Source: Petrolisthes cinctipes (lineage: Eukaryota; Arthropoda; Malacostraca; Decapoda; Porcellanidae). Taken from it: a DNA stretch of 64,000 nucleotides. A program made the position numbers and the translations under genes. The stretch is from positions 250,501-314,500 of the forward strand of contig JAWQEG010001349.1 in the NCBI GenBank assembly GCA_033782935.1, given 5' to 3'. The stretch's first letter is position 1; the number at the start of each line of letters is the position of its first letter. Below the pieces are notes generated by a model that ran no database searches, had not been told where the DNA came from, and was given only the letters and a program-made list of their open reading frames with translations. Below, in pieces: positions 23,501-33,313 of this stretch.

Positions 23501-25094
23501 TATATAGTTAAAACCCCTGATCGCAGAAAACCTGAAAGATTAGTGCATATCAATCTATTAAAGAGATACCATACAAGTGACCAAAATACAATTGTTGCAG
23601 TTTTTGGGGATCAAGAAAATTCCGAAATGGAAGAAACGGAGAGTTCTACTATTCGTACCAATGTCAAATTGTGTAACTCTGAAATTTTGGCTAATCTCTC
23701 AAAAATCTTACAGCACCTGCCATCTGATCATGCTTGTGTCCTGGAAAAGCTGCTGAAGACCTTCCCACAGATCTGCGGTGATGTTCCACGGCAATGTCGG
23801 ATGGTGGAACACGATATTGTCCTGGTGGAGGGTGCACAACCTGTCAAGCAAGCTTTCTACCGCATGAGTTCGACAAAGAGGAAGATTCTGCAGGAAGAGG
23901 TCGACTACCTGTTGGCGCATGATCTCGTCGAGAAGAGTGACAGCCCTTGGTCCTCCCCGTGTTTGCTCGTCCCGAAGCCTGATGGTAGCTATAGAATGTG
24001 TACAGACTACAGGAAGATTAATCGCCTCACTCTTCCTGACTGTTATCCACTTCCTAGAATTGACGACATCATCGACAACCTTGGCCATGTGAAGTTCATC
24101 ACGACGATTGACCTACTACGAGGATACTACCAGGTGAAATTGACAGACAATGCAAAGAAGATTGGAGCCTTCGTCACACCAGATGGGTTATACCAATATA
24201 AAGTCATGCCATTTGGTCTCTGTAATGCTCCAGCAACATTTCAACGGCTAATGCATCTGGTGACGAATGAACTTTGTGGGGTACAGAGTTACCTGGACGA
24301 CATAATCGTTTACAGTTCTACCTGGGAGGAGCACCTGACCAATTTGCATGCCCTGTTTCTCAAACTGTCTGATGCAAGACTCACCATAAACCTAAACAAG
24401 AGTGAGTTTGGTCATTCCAAGATCAAGTATTTGGGTCACGTCGTCGGGAGTGGAGAAGTCAGACCGGTGGCAGCGAAGGTGGAAGCGATTCTACAATTGC
24501 CAGCACCCCTTACGAAGAAGGAAGTAATGCGATTTTTGGGATCAGTGGGCTACTACCGCCGTTACTGCCCAAATTTTGCTCACGTTGCTGCACCATTAAC
24601 GGACCTGCTCAACAACAAAAAGAAATTCGTCTGGTCATCTGACTCCCAGGCGGCTTTTGAGAAGATCCGAACCCTGCTCACTCAAGCACCAGTTCTTTCT
24701 ACGCCTGACGTCAATCAGCCCTTTGTGCTCCAGGTGGATGCAAGTGACAGAGTGGCTGGCGCTGTTCTACTGCAAGAAGGTTCTGATAAAATACTACATC
24801 CTGTGTGTTATGCCTCGGTAAAGTATAAGAAATATCAACAAAATTATTCTACAATTGAAAAAGAACTACTTTCTTTACTATTTGCTTTGGACAAGTTTAA
24901 TGTTTATCTCAGTGATTCGAGATATCCTATTACTGTTTTTTTCTGATCACGACCCTCTTAGATTTCTTAACAAAATGCAAAACAAAAATCAAAGATTAAT
25001 GAGATGGTCACTTGCCCTTCAGCCATATAATTTGATAATTAAACATATTAAAGGGAAAGATAACGTCATTGCGGATATGCTATCTCGAGTGTAA
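20504..25094 (+). pseudogene. Gmr1-like Gag-Pol (gag, protease, integrase, RT, RNase H)
   Basis: A single frame of 1480 codons starts MSFNAEEFIKTP. In order: a coiled, charged N terminus; a SCAN-like capsid region about 150-270 (SRWSFLAQSVFVGKARSV, FRKCKIEESQTYLEFVRHK); a zinc knuckle CSYCKKFNHVISDC near 365; protease LRDTAASHSII near 445; integrase with HNHINGHLG and CKICHECQ, catalytic D in VIDCVGPLP, D in QSDQGSPF and E in GVLERFHQ (about 690-870); a GPY module (RYCGPYTVKK); RT with FITTIDLLRGYYQV, MPFGLCNAPATFQR and SYLDDIIVYSS (about 1190-1280); then RNase H starting QVDASDRVAGAVLL. A seven-T run (24936-24942) holds one T too many, so the frame stops at 24946 and the RNase H tail (SDHDPLRFLNK to ADMLSRV) continues in the next frame to 25094. 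Otherwise intact. Confidence 0.93.
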
Positions 25095-25104
25095 GTCATT
25101 TCTT

Positions 25105-25433
25105 GGGGGGAGGATGTTACGTAGTGTTTATTATTCCTAATGACTTGACACTCTTGACAAGTGCTCCACATATTACTTCGATTCACTCACCTGTTTCGAA
25201 GCTTAGATTAGGACTGTAACTGCACAGCCAGACACTAGATATTTTGTGACTGTATATATTATAATACTGTATTTTACTTGTATTTCATGTAGGCTGTATG
25301 TATGTGTTTCAGTACTACTATTTTGTTATTTATTAGAGATTGGGATAGTATAGTATTAATGTTATTTGTTTTACGTATGAGAGTATGGGCTCCATACCAT
25401 CACTATAAAAAGCCAGTCGGAGTATTCATTGAG
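25105..25433 (+). repeat. polypurine tract and left part of the 3' LTR
   Basis: GGGGGGAGGA (25105-25114) primes plus-strand synthesis. The LTR starts TGTTACG at 25115 and matches the 5' LTR base for base, as far as I can read, up to TCATTGAG at 25426-25433, where LINE copy B begins. Confidence 0.95.
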
Positions 25434-28400
25434 TCTCTCGGTGGAGTCTGGGAGACTCACCATTGATGAGGAAGCAATGGATGTCTCCGGACGCAAGAAC
25501 CGGGAAAGGTCCCCCGGTAGCTACTCGCCACGCGGCGGGCGGCACAAGAAGACTAAGCGCTCAGGCCGACCCCGTAACTCTTAAATCGCCATGTTCACTG
25601 TACTACAGTGGAATTGTAGAAGTCTTGGGAATAAATTGAACAACATATCAATATTATTACACACACACAGGCCAGACGTCGTCTGTTTACAGGAGACAGG
25701 GTTGGAGAATCACTCTGACCCAACACAATTTAAACATTACAACGCATAAAGGAGAAACGATGGACACGGAGTAGCAATATACACACACAAATCACATCCA
25801 CAGACACGAATAACATTAAACACTACTCTGGAAGCCGTTGCTTGCAGAGTAAAATTACACAACACCTACATATCCATCTGCTCTCTTTACTGTCCACCAC
25901 GCGGCCCCATTGACAGTGATTCATTTCATAACCTATTTGGTCAAATGCATGGTAAAAAATTAATACTGGGCGATTTTAATGCCCATCACTGTCAGTGGGG
26001 AAGCTTAAGAACTGATGCTCGCGGAGGGCAGATGGCAGACATTATATTACAATCCAACCTCTGCCTCCTGAACGATGGTCAAGCCACCAGGGTTGACGAT
26101 CGTTCTGGCAACTTTTCGGCCATCGATTTGTCTCTGGCCTCCCCGGATATACACCAGGATTTTTCTTGGCATCCTGAGTCCGACTCCCTTGGTAGTGACC
26201 ACTTTCCCATCTGTCTCTCTTATTCAAGTCATACTGTTTCGGCCCCTTTGGTGCCAAAGTTCAATTTTAAGAGAGCAGATTGGGGGTCTTTCGGGAGGAT
26301 CGTCGACCTAGATATATCTGGGGAGACCATAGATGAAGAGATGCGAAATGTAACACAAAACATTTTACACGCAGCCGAGGTTGCTATTCCCAAAACCTCT
26401 ATAATTCGAAATAAGCATGAAGAACATTGGTGGTCAACGGATTGCCGAGAGGCATTAAGGAAACGTAATAGGAGATACAGGATTTTTGACAAACAGCCCA
26501 CTCAGAACAACTTTATAGCTTACAAACGGGCGAGGGCTGAGGCAAGGAGAGTAATTATTAGAGCTAAAAGGGACTCTTGGCGGTCGTTTGTGTCCACGGT
26601 GAATCGTTTTACACCACTAACTAAAGTCTGGTCCACTATAAAGATATTAAATAACAAACGCCCGTATACCCCCATCACCACTCTTCAAGTGGATAATAAC
26701 ATCTACGACGATCCCGTGGACGTAGCAAACGTACTTGCCAGGAGTTTCTCAAAAGTAAGTAGTTCAGCCAATTACGACCAACGTTTTCTCCATCACAAAC
26801 GTATGGCTGAAGTACAAGAGATAGACTTTGCCACAGAAGACGTAGACTACCCATACAACCGGGAGTTTACGATAGACGAACTTCTCCTTGCCCTAAGATC
26901 CTGTAAAGACACCAGTCCTGGACCTGACACCATAACGTACGGTATGATCCGGCATCTTGGCCAGGATAACCTGGTCAAGTTGCTAGCACTGTATAATGAG
27001 ATTTGGGTGTCTAACACCTTCCCAGACTCATGGCACTTTGCGTGGATCATACCGATACCTAAACAGTCTGGTCGTCTTATGAATCCCAGTTCATTTCGAC
27101 CTATTGCGTTGACTTCTTGCCTCTGTAAAGTCATGGAAAGAATGATAAATAATAGGCTACTTTTTGTTTTAGAAGCGAAGGGTTTATTGAGTGATCGACA
27201 ATGTGGCTTCCGGAGACACCGGAGCACAGTTGATCACTTGATGAACCTGGAACATTGCATTTCAAAGGCATTTGCCAATAAAGAATTCATGGTAGGGGTG
27301 TTCTTGGACATCCATAAAGCCTATGACATGACATGGCGACACGGTATTCTGATGAAGCTTCACGGTTATGGTTTAAGAGGTAATTTGCCCATTTTCATCA
27401 ACAACTTTTTGCGTGACAGAACCTTTTCTGTCACCCTTCCCTGTAATGTAACATCGGACATTTTTGTCCAAGAGAACGGGGTGCCACAGGGAAGCGTGCT
27501 TAGTCCTACACTTTTTAACATCATGATCAATGATATTCTGTCATCAGCTCTAGTTCCCAGGAATCTTAAATACTCGTTGTATGCTAATGATTGTGCAATG
27601 TGGCACTCGTCACGTAATGCACAGTTTTCAGTAGGACGGATTCAAGCAGCGCTTGATTCTGTCCACCAATGGGCCTTACAGTGGGGCTTTAAGTTTTCCG
27701 TTCCTAAGTGTACCGGAGTAATTTTTAGTAAACGTAGAGTACCTCAAATTAACGTAACGTTAGATGGCCAACCGGTACCATTTCATAATTCTGTTAAATT
27801 TTTAGGAATTCATTTTGACCAGAGATTAAATTTTACACATCATATTAATAACTTGCTTGTTCGTTGTGAAAAACCTTTAAATGTCCTTAAGTACCTATCA
27901 GGTACCACATGGGGAGCCGACAGGAAATCTTTATTAATGGTGTATAAGACCCTTATTCGTACAAAGCTAGACTATGGCTCACAGGTGTATGGATCGGCAT
28001 CAGATACAACATTAGGAAGATTGGATGTGTACCAGAATAAATGTTTACGTGTGTGTTTGGGAGCTCTGAAGTGTACACGTGTAGCTAGGATGGAGGTGGA
28101 GGCGAACATACCTCCTCTCCGACTTCGACGGGATCAACTCGCACTCAACACCGCTATGTCTACGATCCGGAAGTCGGAGATCGGCTACGTAGCCAGTGCC
28201 TCCCTCCAACAACATCACTACCTTCACCACGGAAGACGGAGGCCACTGGCTGTACGCCTCCACCAACTAGAACAACAACTACAAATAGACCTCGGGGACT
28301 GCGACAAGTTCATCACCACCAAGATACCACCGTGGGAGACACCCAACTTCGGCGTCAACACATCGTGGTTACCATCATCGAAAGAAAAGGCGCCGGAGTT

Positions 28401-29573
28401 GGAGATACACCACCTGTTTGGTGGTATAGTCCGCAGTCACCTGGGGTCTCTTCACGTGTACACTGACGGCTCCAAGTCAGATGAAAGTGTGGGTGCGAGT
28501 GTATGGTCGAGTGAATGTGAACTTAGGTACAGATTGCCGATACATACATCTGTGTTTACAGCTGAACTTTTCGCTATAGACAAAGCCATAGACTATGCAC
28601 TGAATTCTCGTTATGATTCAATAGTAATTTTCTCAGACTCCATGTCAGCCCTTCAGGCAATTAATTCATGTCAAACTATTTCTAATGAAATCCAGGGTCG
28701 CATCATTAATAAGTTGCACTTATGCAACAAGTCCTTCACTCTGATCTGGGTGCCCGGGCATTGTCGTATTTATGGCAATGAACGGGCAGACTTACTTGCG
28801 AAATCGGCTGTAGAGCTCGAGGTTACTTGGGACGTCCCTCGTGATCTACAGTCGTGTCTATCCCTCGGGAAGAAATCGATTAATCTTCTGTGGCAAGGTC
28901 AGTGGACCAGACTTAACATCTCTACCATCAAGCCTCAACTGGGTAATTGGGCCACTGCCAACCGGCCCAACAGACTGGAAGAAAGGATTTTGGCAAGACT
29001 AAGAACAAATTGCACAAGGATAACGCACCTAGATCCTTATATAGACAAACGTTTTCCACCGCAATGTAACACCTGCAATGCGGTGTTATCTATCAGTCAT
29101 ATCATCCTGCATTGTCGGCGATTTGTGGGGGAACGTGCTTCACTCATAAGTTACTGTGATGCAGTAAAAGTCCCCTTCACACTCTCAGCTCTCTTAGGTG
29201 ATGGGGATGGTGGTGTGACTGATAAATTGATGACTTTCTTGAGGGAGACCGAACTGATCAGAGTGATGTGACTTTTTATTTCTATTGTTACCATTTTGTA
29301 TGTATTTTTGCCAATTATGAATGCTATAAATTATGTGTTGTATATATTGTATATTATGATGTATTAGCTAGGTTTAGCGATTGTCTAATATAGGTTTAGC
29401 GATTTATCTGTCTAGGTTTAGCGATTGGCTGGAATAGGTATTAGTCTAGTTAGCTATTGGTTGAGTAGGTACATAGATTAGTTTATTAGCTAATATGTTA
29501 AATTAAGAAATATGTTATTTGTATGATAGTACAAAACAAAAATTTGTATATAAGTTTAGTTTCAAGTTAAAAT

Positions 29574-29619
<46 letters not shown>

Positions 29620-29770
29620 TAATAATAATAATAATAATACTATATGCATAAAAATAATATGCAAAAAGTTAAAATTAAAATATTAATAAATAAATAAAAT
29701 AAAAAAATAAATAAAAAAATAAAATAAAATAAAAGGCCTTAATGACCAACACCATGGTCGATAGGCCAGG

Positions 29771-29809
<39 letters not shown>
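25434..29809 (+). mobile_element. I-like LINE copy B (5'-truncated)
   Basis: First of four head-to-tail copies. It is truncated inside ORF1: the first matching bases are CTCGGTGGAGTCTGGG. It keeps the last 50 codons of ORF1 (stop 25582-25584), all of ORF2, the 3' UTR, the 33-base terminal hairpin (29735-29767) and a 39-base poly(A). It is flanked by TCATTGAG at 25426 and TCATTGAGCAG at 29810. Confidence 0.93.
25591..29271 (+). pseudogene. LINE copy B ORF2
   Basis: The length equals the intact 1226-codon ORF2 of copies C and E. Two lesions matter. A TAA at 25747-25749 replaces TAC at codon 53, early in the endonuclease domain. At 27586-27588 GAT is replaced by AAT, turning the catalytic YADD into YAND, which should abolish RT chemistry. 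The rest is open: endonuclease (LGDFNAHHC, LGSDHFPI), RT, RNase H (VYTDGSKSDES, TAELFAIDKAI, IFSDSMSALQ, GNERADLLAKS) and the C-terminal CNTCNAVLSISHIILHC motif. Confidence 0.93.
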
Positions 29810-29813
<4 letters not shown>

Positions 29814-29820
29814 TGAGCAG
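29272..29820 (+). other. 3' UTR, terminal hairpin, poly(A) and target repeat of copy B
   Basis: The 3' UTR carries three spaced GGTTTAGCGATT words (29370-29430), a TAA microsatellite (29575-29640), an A-rich stretch, the GGCCT...AGGCC hairpin (29735-29767) and poly(A) to 29809. TCATTGAGCAG (29810-29820) separates it from copy C. Confidence 0.85.
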
Positions 29821-30200
29821 GACTTTGAGACTGGGTCGTGGAGAGAGAGGTCGTATGTTTTATGCTCTCTCCTCTAGCTGCCAGGGCCTGCCGCACCGGC
29901 AGTAGTTTCTTTTTTTTCGCCCTTCTGGTGACCACTAGGCTTAGCTAGTATTCATTCCCTCCATAGCTGGTAGAAGATATAGTAGGTGTCTATATTTTTA
30001 TATTGAGATCAACTTTGCCTCCTGCCTATGGTGGACTCCCCCACTGATAGCTCTGGGTGTGATTAAACACAGTCGGACCACCTTAGTGTGGGTTGAGAGG
30101 TTGATCTCAATCATTAGTTAATTAGGGCTGGTATAAATCCTTTTCTGGTGTTTTCTTTTCTCCTTCCCACTTCCCCCCATCCTTGGGGGAAGTGGTTACT

Positions 30201-33179
30201 ATGTTGCCTTCCCTCCCAACCCCTCCTCCGTATAGCGGAGGAGGCGGCCATGACCGACCACCACCACGAACTAACGAACCACGGAATGACGGACGAACCG
30301 AGACTCGAACACCCCTTGACATTGACGTAAAAAATGCCTCATTTGTAATGCTTCATGCCACTGGTTCGGCCCCACTAGCCGGCCTCAATCCTTTCATTGT
30401 TCAAAAGGTAATTGATGGCTGGGCTGGTGTGGTTGAATCTGTTAAAAAACTTGCCTCTGGAGATCTCTTAGTCAAAACATTTAATTCTAAACAAGTAGCC
30501 ACTTTGCTAAAATTACGTCAGATCCACAATTATGAAGTAGAAGCCAAGATTCCTCAAGCCATGAATTCCTGCAGGGGAGTAATCACCTGTAGGGATTTAA
30601 TGATGATGGAAGAAACGGAAATAATTGAGGAAATGAGGAACCAAGATATTATTGATGCTAGATTCATAACTCGTTTAGAGGATGGTATAAGGAAGAAGAC
30701 TGCAACACTCATTTTGACTTTTGGCAAAGTTTCACTTCCTGAAACTGTCAAAATAGGTTATGAAATTGTTAAAGTAAGACCCTTTATCCCCAACCCTCTT
30801 AGATGCTTGAACTGTCAGATTTATGGACACGGAAATAGAACTTGTAAGGCTTCTTCTCCAGTGTGTGGCAGGTGCGCGACGCCTGGCCATGCTGAGGAAA
30901 AGTGCACATCAGTGGAGCTCTCCTGCTTTCATTGTAAGGGTACTCACTCCACTTCCTCGAGGGATTGTCCCAAGTGGAAGCTGGAGAAGGAGGTCTGCTC
31001 AGTGAAGGCAGTGCGAGGTATCTCCTATCATGATGCGAGGAAGGCGGTGATGGGATCGCAAGCGACCCCATCACCCAATGTCTCGTATGCATCGGCGGTG
31101 ATATCTCGACCCGTGATGTGTACTATCAGTACTCAGACTGAGTCAGAGCCAAGCGAACAGGCTGATCACTCTACTTCTACACCTACTATTATTACCCCCT
31201 CTAAGACTATTACCAAATCTACTAACTCCTATTCTCAGGCTGCAGCTGCTTTGCAGTCAGAGAAACAAAAGAAGAAATCAGACAAGTATGACAAAATTAA
31301 CTACACAACCCTAAAACCAAACAAGTCACTTCCTTGCACACACCCTACTCCCACTTCATCGGGGGAGAGAAGGGATAGCTCTTCCTCGGTGGAGTCTGGG
31401 AGACTCACCATTGATGACAAAATCATGAATGAGAGCAGCACACAATTCCCTCCATTTTCTATCGAGGAGGTGGATGCAGGAATAAAAACCATCAAACTTG
31501 GCAAAGCTGCCGGAATTGATGGAATCACACCAGAAATGGTACACCACCTCGGCCCAAGAGCCAGAGAATGGATCACCAGGTTGTTCAACAAATGTGTGAT
31601 AACAAAGAAAGTCCCCAAAGTCTGGAAAAAGACTAAAGTTGTAGCTCTCCTGAAACCAGGGAAAGATCCTAAGTCCCCAAAGAGCTATAGACCTATATCT
31701 CTCTTATGTGTTTTATACAAACTATATGAGAGACTAATCATGACCCGAATCTCACCAATAGTTGACGACCAGCTATCATGTGATCAAGCAGGTTTTAGAC
31801 CTGGCCGTTCCTGCTGTGGACAGGTTCTAAACCTAACACAATTTATAGAAGATGGCTACGAAAACCAACTTAAAACAGGAGCTGTGTTTGTGGACCTCAC
31901 AGCGGCCTATGACACTGTGAACCACAAGGCCCTCCTCTTCAAGGTAGCTAAAATGATAAAAAACACCACAATAATCAAAGTCCTGGAATCTCTGCTTAAC
32001 AACCGGCAGTATTTCGTTGAGATGAACTCAAAGAAAAGCCGATGGAGACTCCAAAAAAACGGACTCCCACAGGGCTCAGTTCTTGCCCCAATGCTCTTTA
32101 ATATATACACAAACGACCAGCCACAATTTAGAAATATCCGCAGATTCATCTATGCAGATGACCTCTGCATTGCCACACAATCTAAAACATTTGAAATAAT
32201 TGAAAACAGACTCACAGAAGCACTGTCCATACTTTCAGGTTACTATAAACAATGGTTTTTAAATGCTAACCCAGGAAAAACACAAGTCTGCACCTTCCAC
32301 CTCAACAACCATCAGGCTAACCGAATTCTCAGAGTCAAATGGGAAAATGAAGAACTTGAAAATACCAAATTCCCTGTATACCTTGGGGTTACTCTCGACA
32401 GAACCCTCTCATTTAAAGAACATATGAGAAAACTTAAAGAAAAAGTTGCAAGCCGTAACAACCTCCTCAGGAAACTTGCAAATTCAAAATGGGGCACAGA
32501 TCCGAACACCCTCAAAACTACAGCAGTTGCTCTGTGTTTCTCCACAGCTGAGTACTGTGCCCCAGTCTGGGCTAGGTCTTGCCATGCATCAGCAGTAGAT
32601 GCTGAGCTTAACCAGGCTTGTCGCACCATCACAGGCAACCTGAAACCCACACCACTACCAGCTGTGTACCGCATGGCCAGTATCGCACCACCAGCCATCA
32701 GACGTGATACTCTTACAAGACAAGAGCGCGACAAACAGCTAAGTGGCAGTAGACACCCATTATATGGCCACCAACAACCCCCACAGAGACTTAAATCTCG
32801 CAAGAGTTTTGCAACAACTAATGGTCTAGATGGGAGCAACCCAGCACAACATCGGCTGGAGCAATGGGAGATATGGGACAGGTCTACCTTCCATCCTACG
32901 GTACCACCACCATCCGAATCACTCCCAAATGGAACGTCCTTTAAAAGGAATGAATGGGTGGCCCTGAACAGAGCCAGGGCAAAAGTTGGCCGCACACAAG
33001 ACAATCTCCACAAATGGGGGCTTGTTCCCCAACCAACCTGTCCCTGTGGAGAACCCATCCAAACAATGGACCACATCCTCCGAGAATGCACACTGGGTCC
33101 ACATTGCACCGACCAAGATCTTCTGGATGCAAACCAATCAGCCTCACAGTGGTGCCAGTGGTGGCATGAAAAGATATGA
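30201..33179 (+). CDS. chimeric ORF1-RT reading frame in copy C
   Basis: The ATG at 30201 (not an upstream GTG) opens MLPSLPTPPPYSGGGG. The first about 400 codons are I-like ORF1 with three CCHC knuckles. At GRLTIDD the frame passes without a break into a foreign non-LTR RT: KAAGIDGITPEMVHHL, SYRPISLLCVLYKLYERL, VFVDLTAAYDTVNH, GLPQGSVLAPMLFN and the FIYADDLCIA active site. It ends with a C-terminal CPCGEPIQTMDHILREC motif before a TGA at 33177-33179. The joined frame is about 992 codons, with all RT boxes intact and no endonuclease. The insertion cuts off the ORF1 C terminus. A functional fusion is possible but unproven; it may just be a young insertion that happened to keep frame. Confidence 0.85.
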   Translation: MLPSLPTPPPYSGGGGHDRPPPRTNEPRNDGRTETRTPLDIDVKNASFVMLHATGSAPLAGLNPFIVQKVIDGWAGVVESVKKLASGDLLVKTFNSKQVATLLKLRQIHNYEVEAKIPQAMNSCRGVITCRDLMMMEETEIIEEMRNQDIIDARFITRLEDGIRKKTATLILTFGKVSLPETVKIGYEIVKVRPFIPNPLRCLNCQIYGHGNRTCKASSPVCGRCATPGHAEEKCTSVELSCFHCKGTHSTSSRDCPKWKLEKEVCSVKAVRGISYHDARKAVMGSQATPSPNVSYASAVISRPVMCTISTQTESEPSEQADHSTSTPTIITPSKTITKSTNSYSQAAAALQSEKQKKKSDKYDKINYTTLKPNKSLPCTHPTPTSSGERRDSSSSVESGRLTIDDKIMNESSTQFPPFSIEEVDAGIKTIKLGKAAGIDGITPEMVHHLGPRAREWITRLFNKCVITKKVPKVWKKTKVVALLKPGKDPKSPKSYRPISLLCVLYKLYERLIMTRISPIVDDQLSCDQAGFRPGRSCCGQVLNLTQFIEDGYENQLKTGAVFVDLTAAYDTVNHKALLFKVAKMIKNTTIIKVLESLLNNRQYFVEMNSKKSRWRLQKNGLPQGSVLAPMLFNIYTNDQPQFRNIRRFIYADDLCIATQSKTFEIIENRLTEALSILSGYYKQWFLNANPGKTQVCTFHLNNHQANRILRVKWENEELENTKFPVYLGVTLDRTLSFKEHMRKLKEKVASRNNLLRKLANSKWGTDPNTLKTTAVALCFSTAEYCAPVWARSCHASAVDAELNQACRTITGNLKPTPLPAVYRMASIAPPAIRRDTLTRQERDKQLSGSRHPLYGHQQPPQRLKSRKSFATTNGLDGSNPAQHRLEQWEIWDRSTFHPTVPPPSESLPNGTSFKRNEWVALNRARAKVGRTQDNLHKWGLVPQPTCPCGEPIQTMDHILRECTLGPHCTDQDLLDANQSASQWCQWWHEKI

Positions 33180-33181
33180 TG
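31418..33181 (+). mobile_element. 5'-truncated LINE fragment inserted in ORF1 of copy C
   Basis: The 1764-bp segment is flanked by an 11-bp direct repeat ACCATTGATGA (31407-31417 and 33182-33192). Copies D and E have the single uninterrupted site. It contains RT and the C-terminal domain but no endonuclease, and lacks a poly(A); it ends in ATATGATG just after the stop. The RT type differs from the host LINE (YADD in FIYADDLCIA, no RNase H). The clade is uncertain; the tail without poly(A) would fit an RTE-like or related group. Confidence 0.88.
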
Positions 33182-33307
33182 ACCATTGATGAGGAAGCAA
33201 TGGATGTCTCCGGACGCAAGAACCGGGAAAGGTCCCCCGGTAGCTACTCGCCACGCGGCGGGCGGCACAAGAAGACTAAGCGCTCAGGCCGACACCGTAA
33301 CTCTTAA
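33182..33307 (+). pseudogene. orphaned C-terminal ORF1 segment of copy C
   Basis: After the inserted RT, the Lys/Arg-rich ORF1 tail resumes (EEAMDVSGRKNRERSPGS) and stops at 33305-33307. It has no start of its own and is separated from ORF1 by the insert's stop codon. Confidence 0.85.
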
Positions 33308-33313
33308 ATCGCC

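Noticed and set aside
32312..33268. 318-codon minus-strand frame
   Set aside because: Shadow of the RT segment inserted in copy C; no motif of its own.
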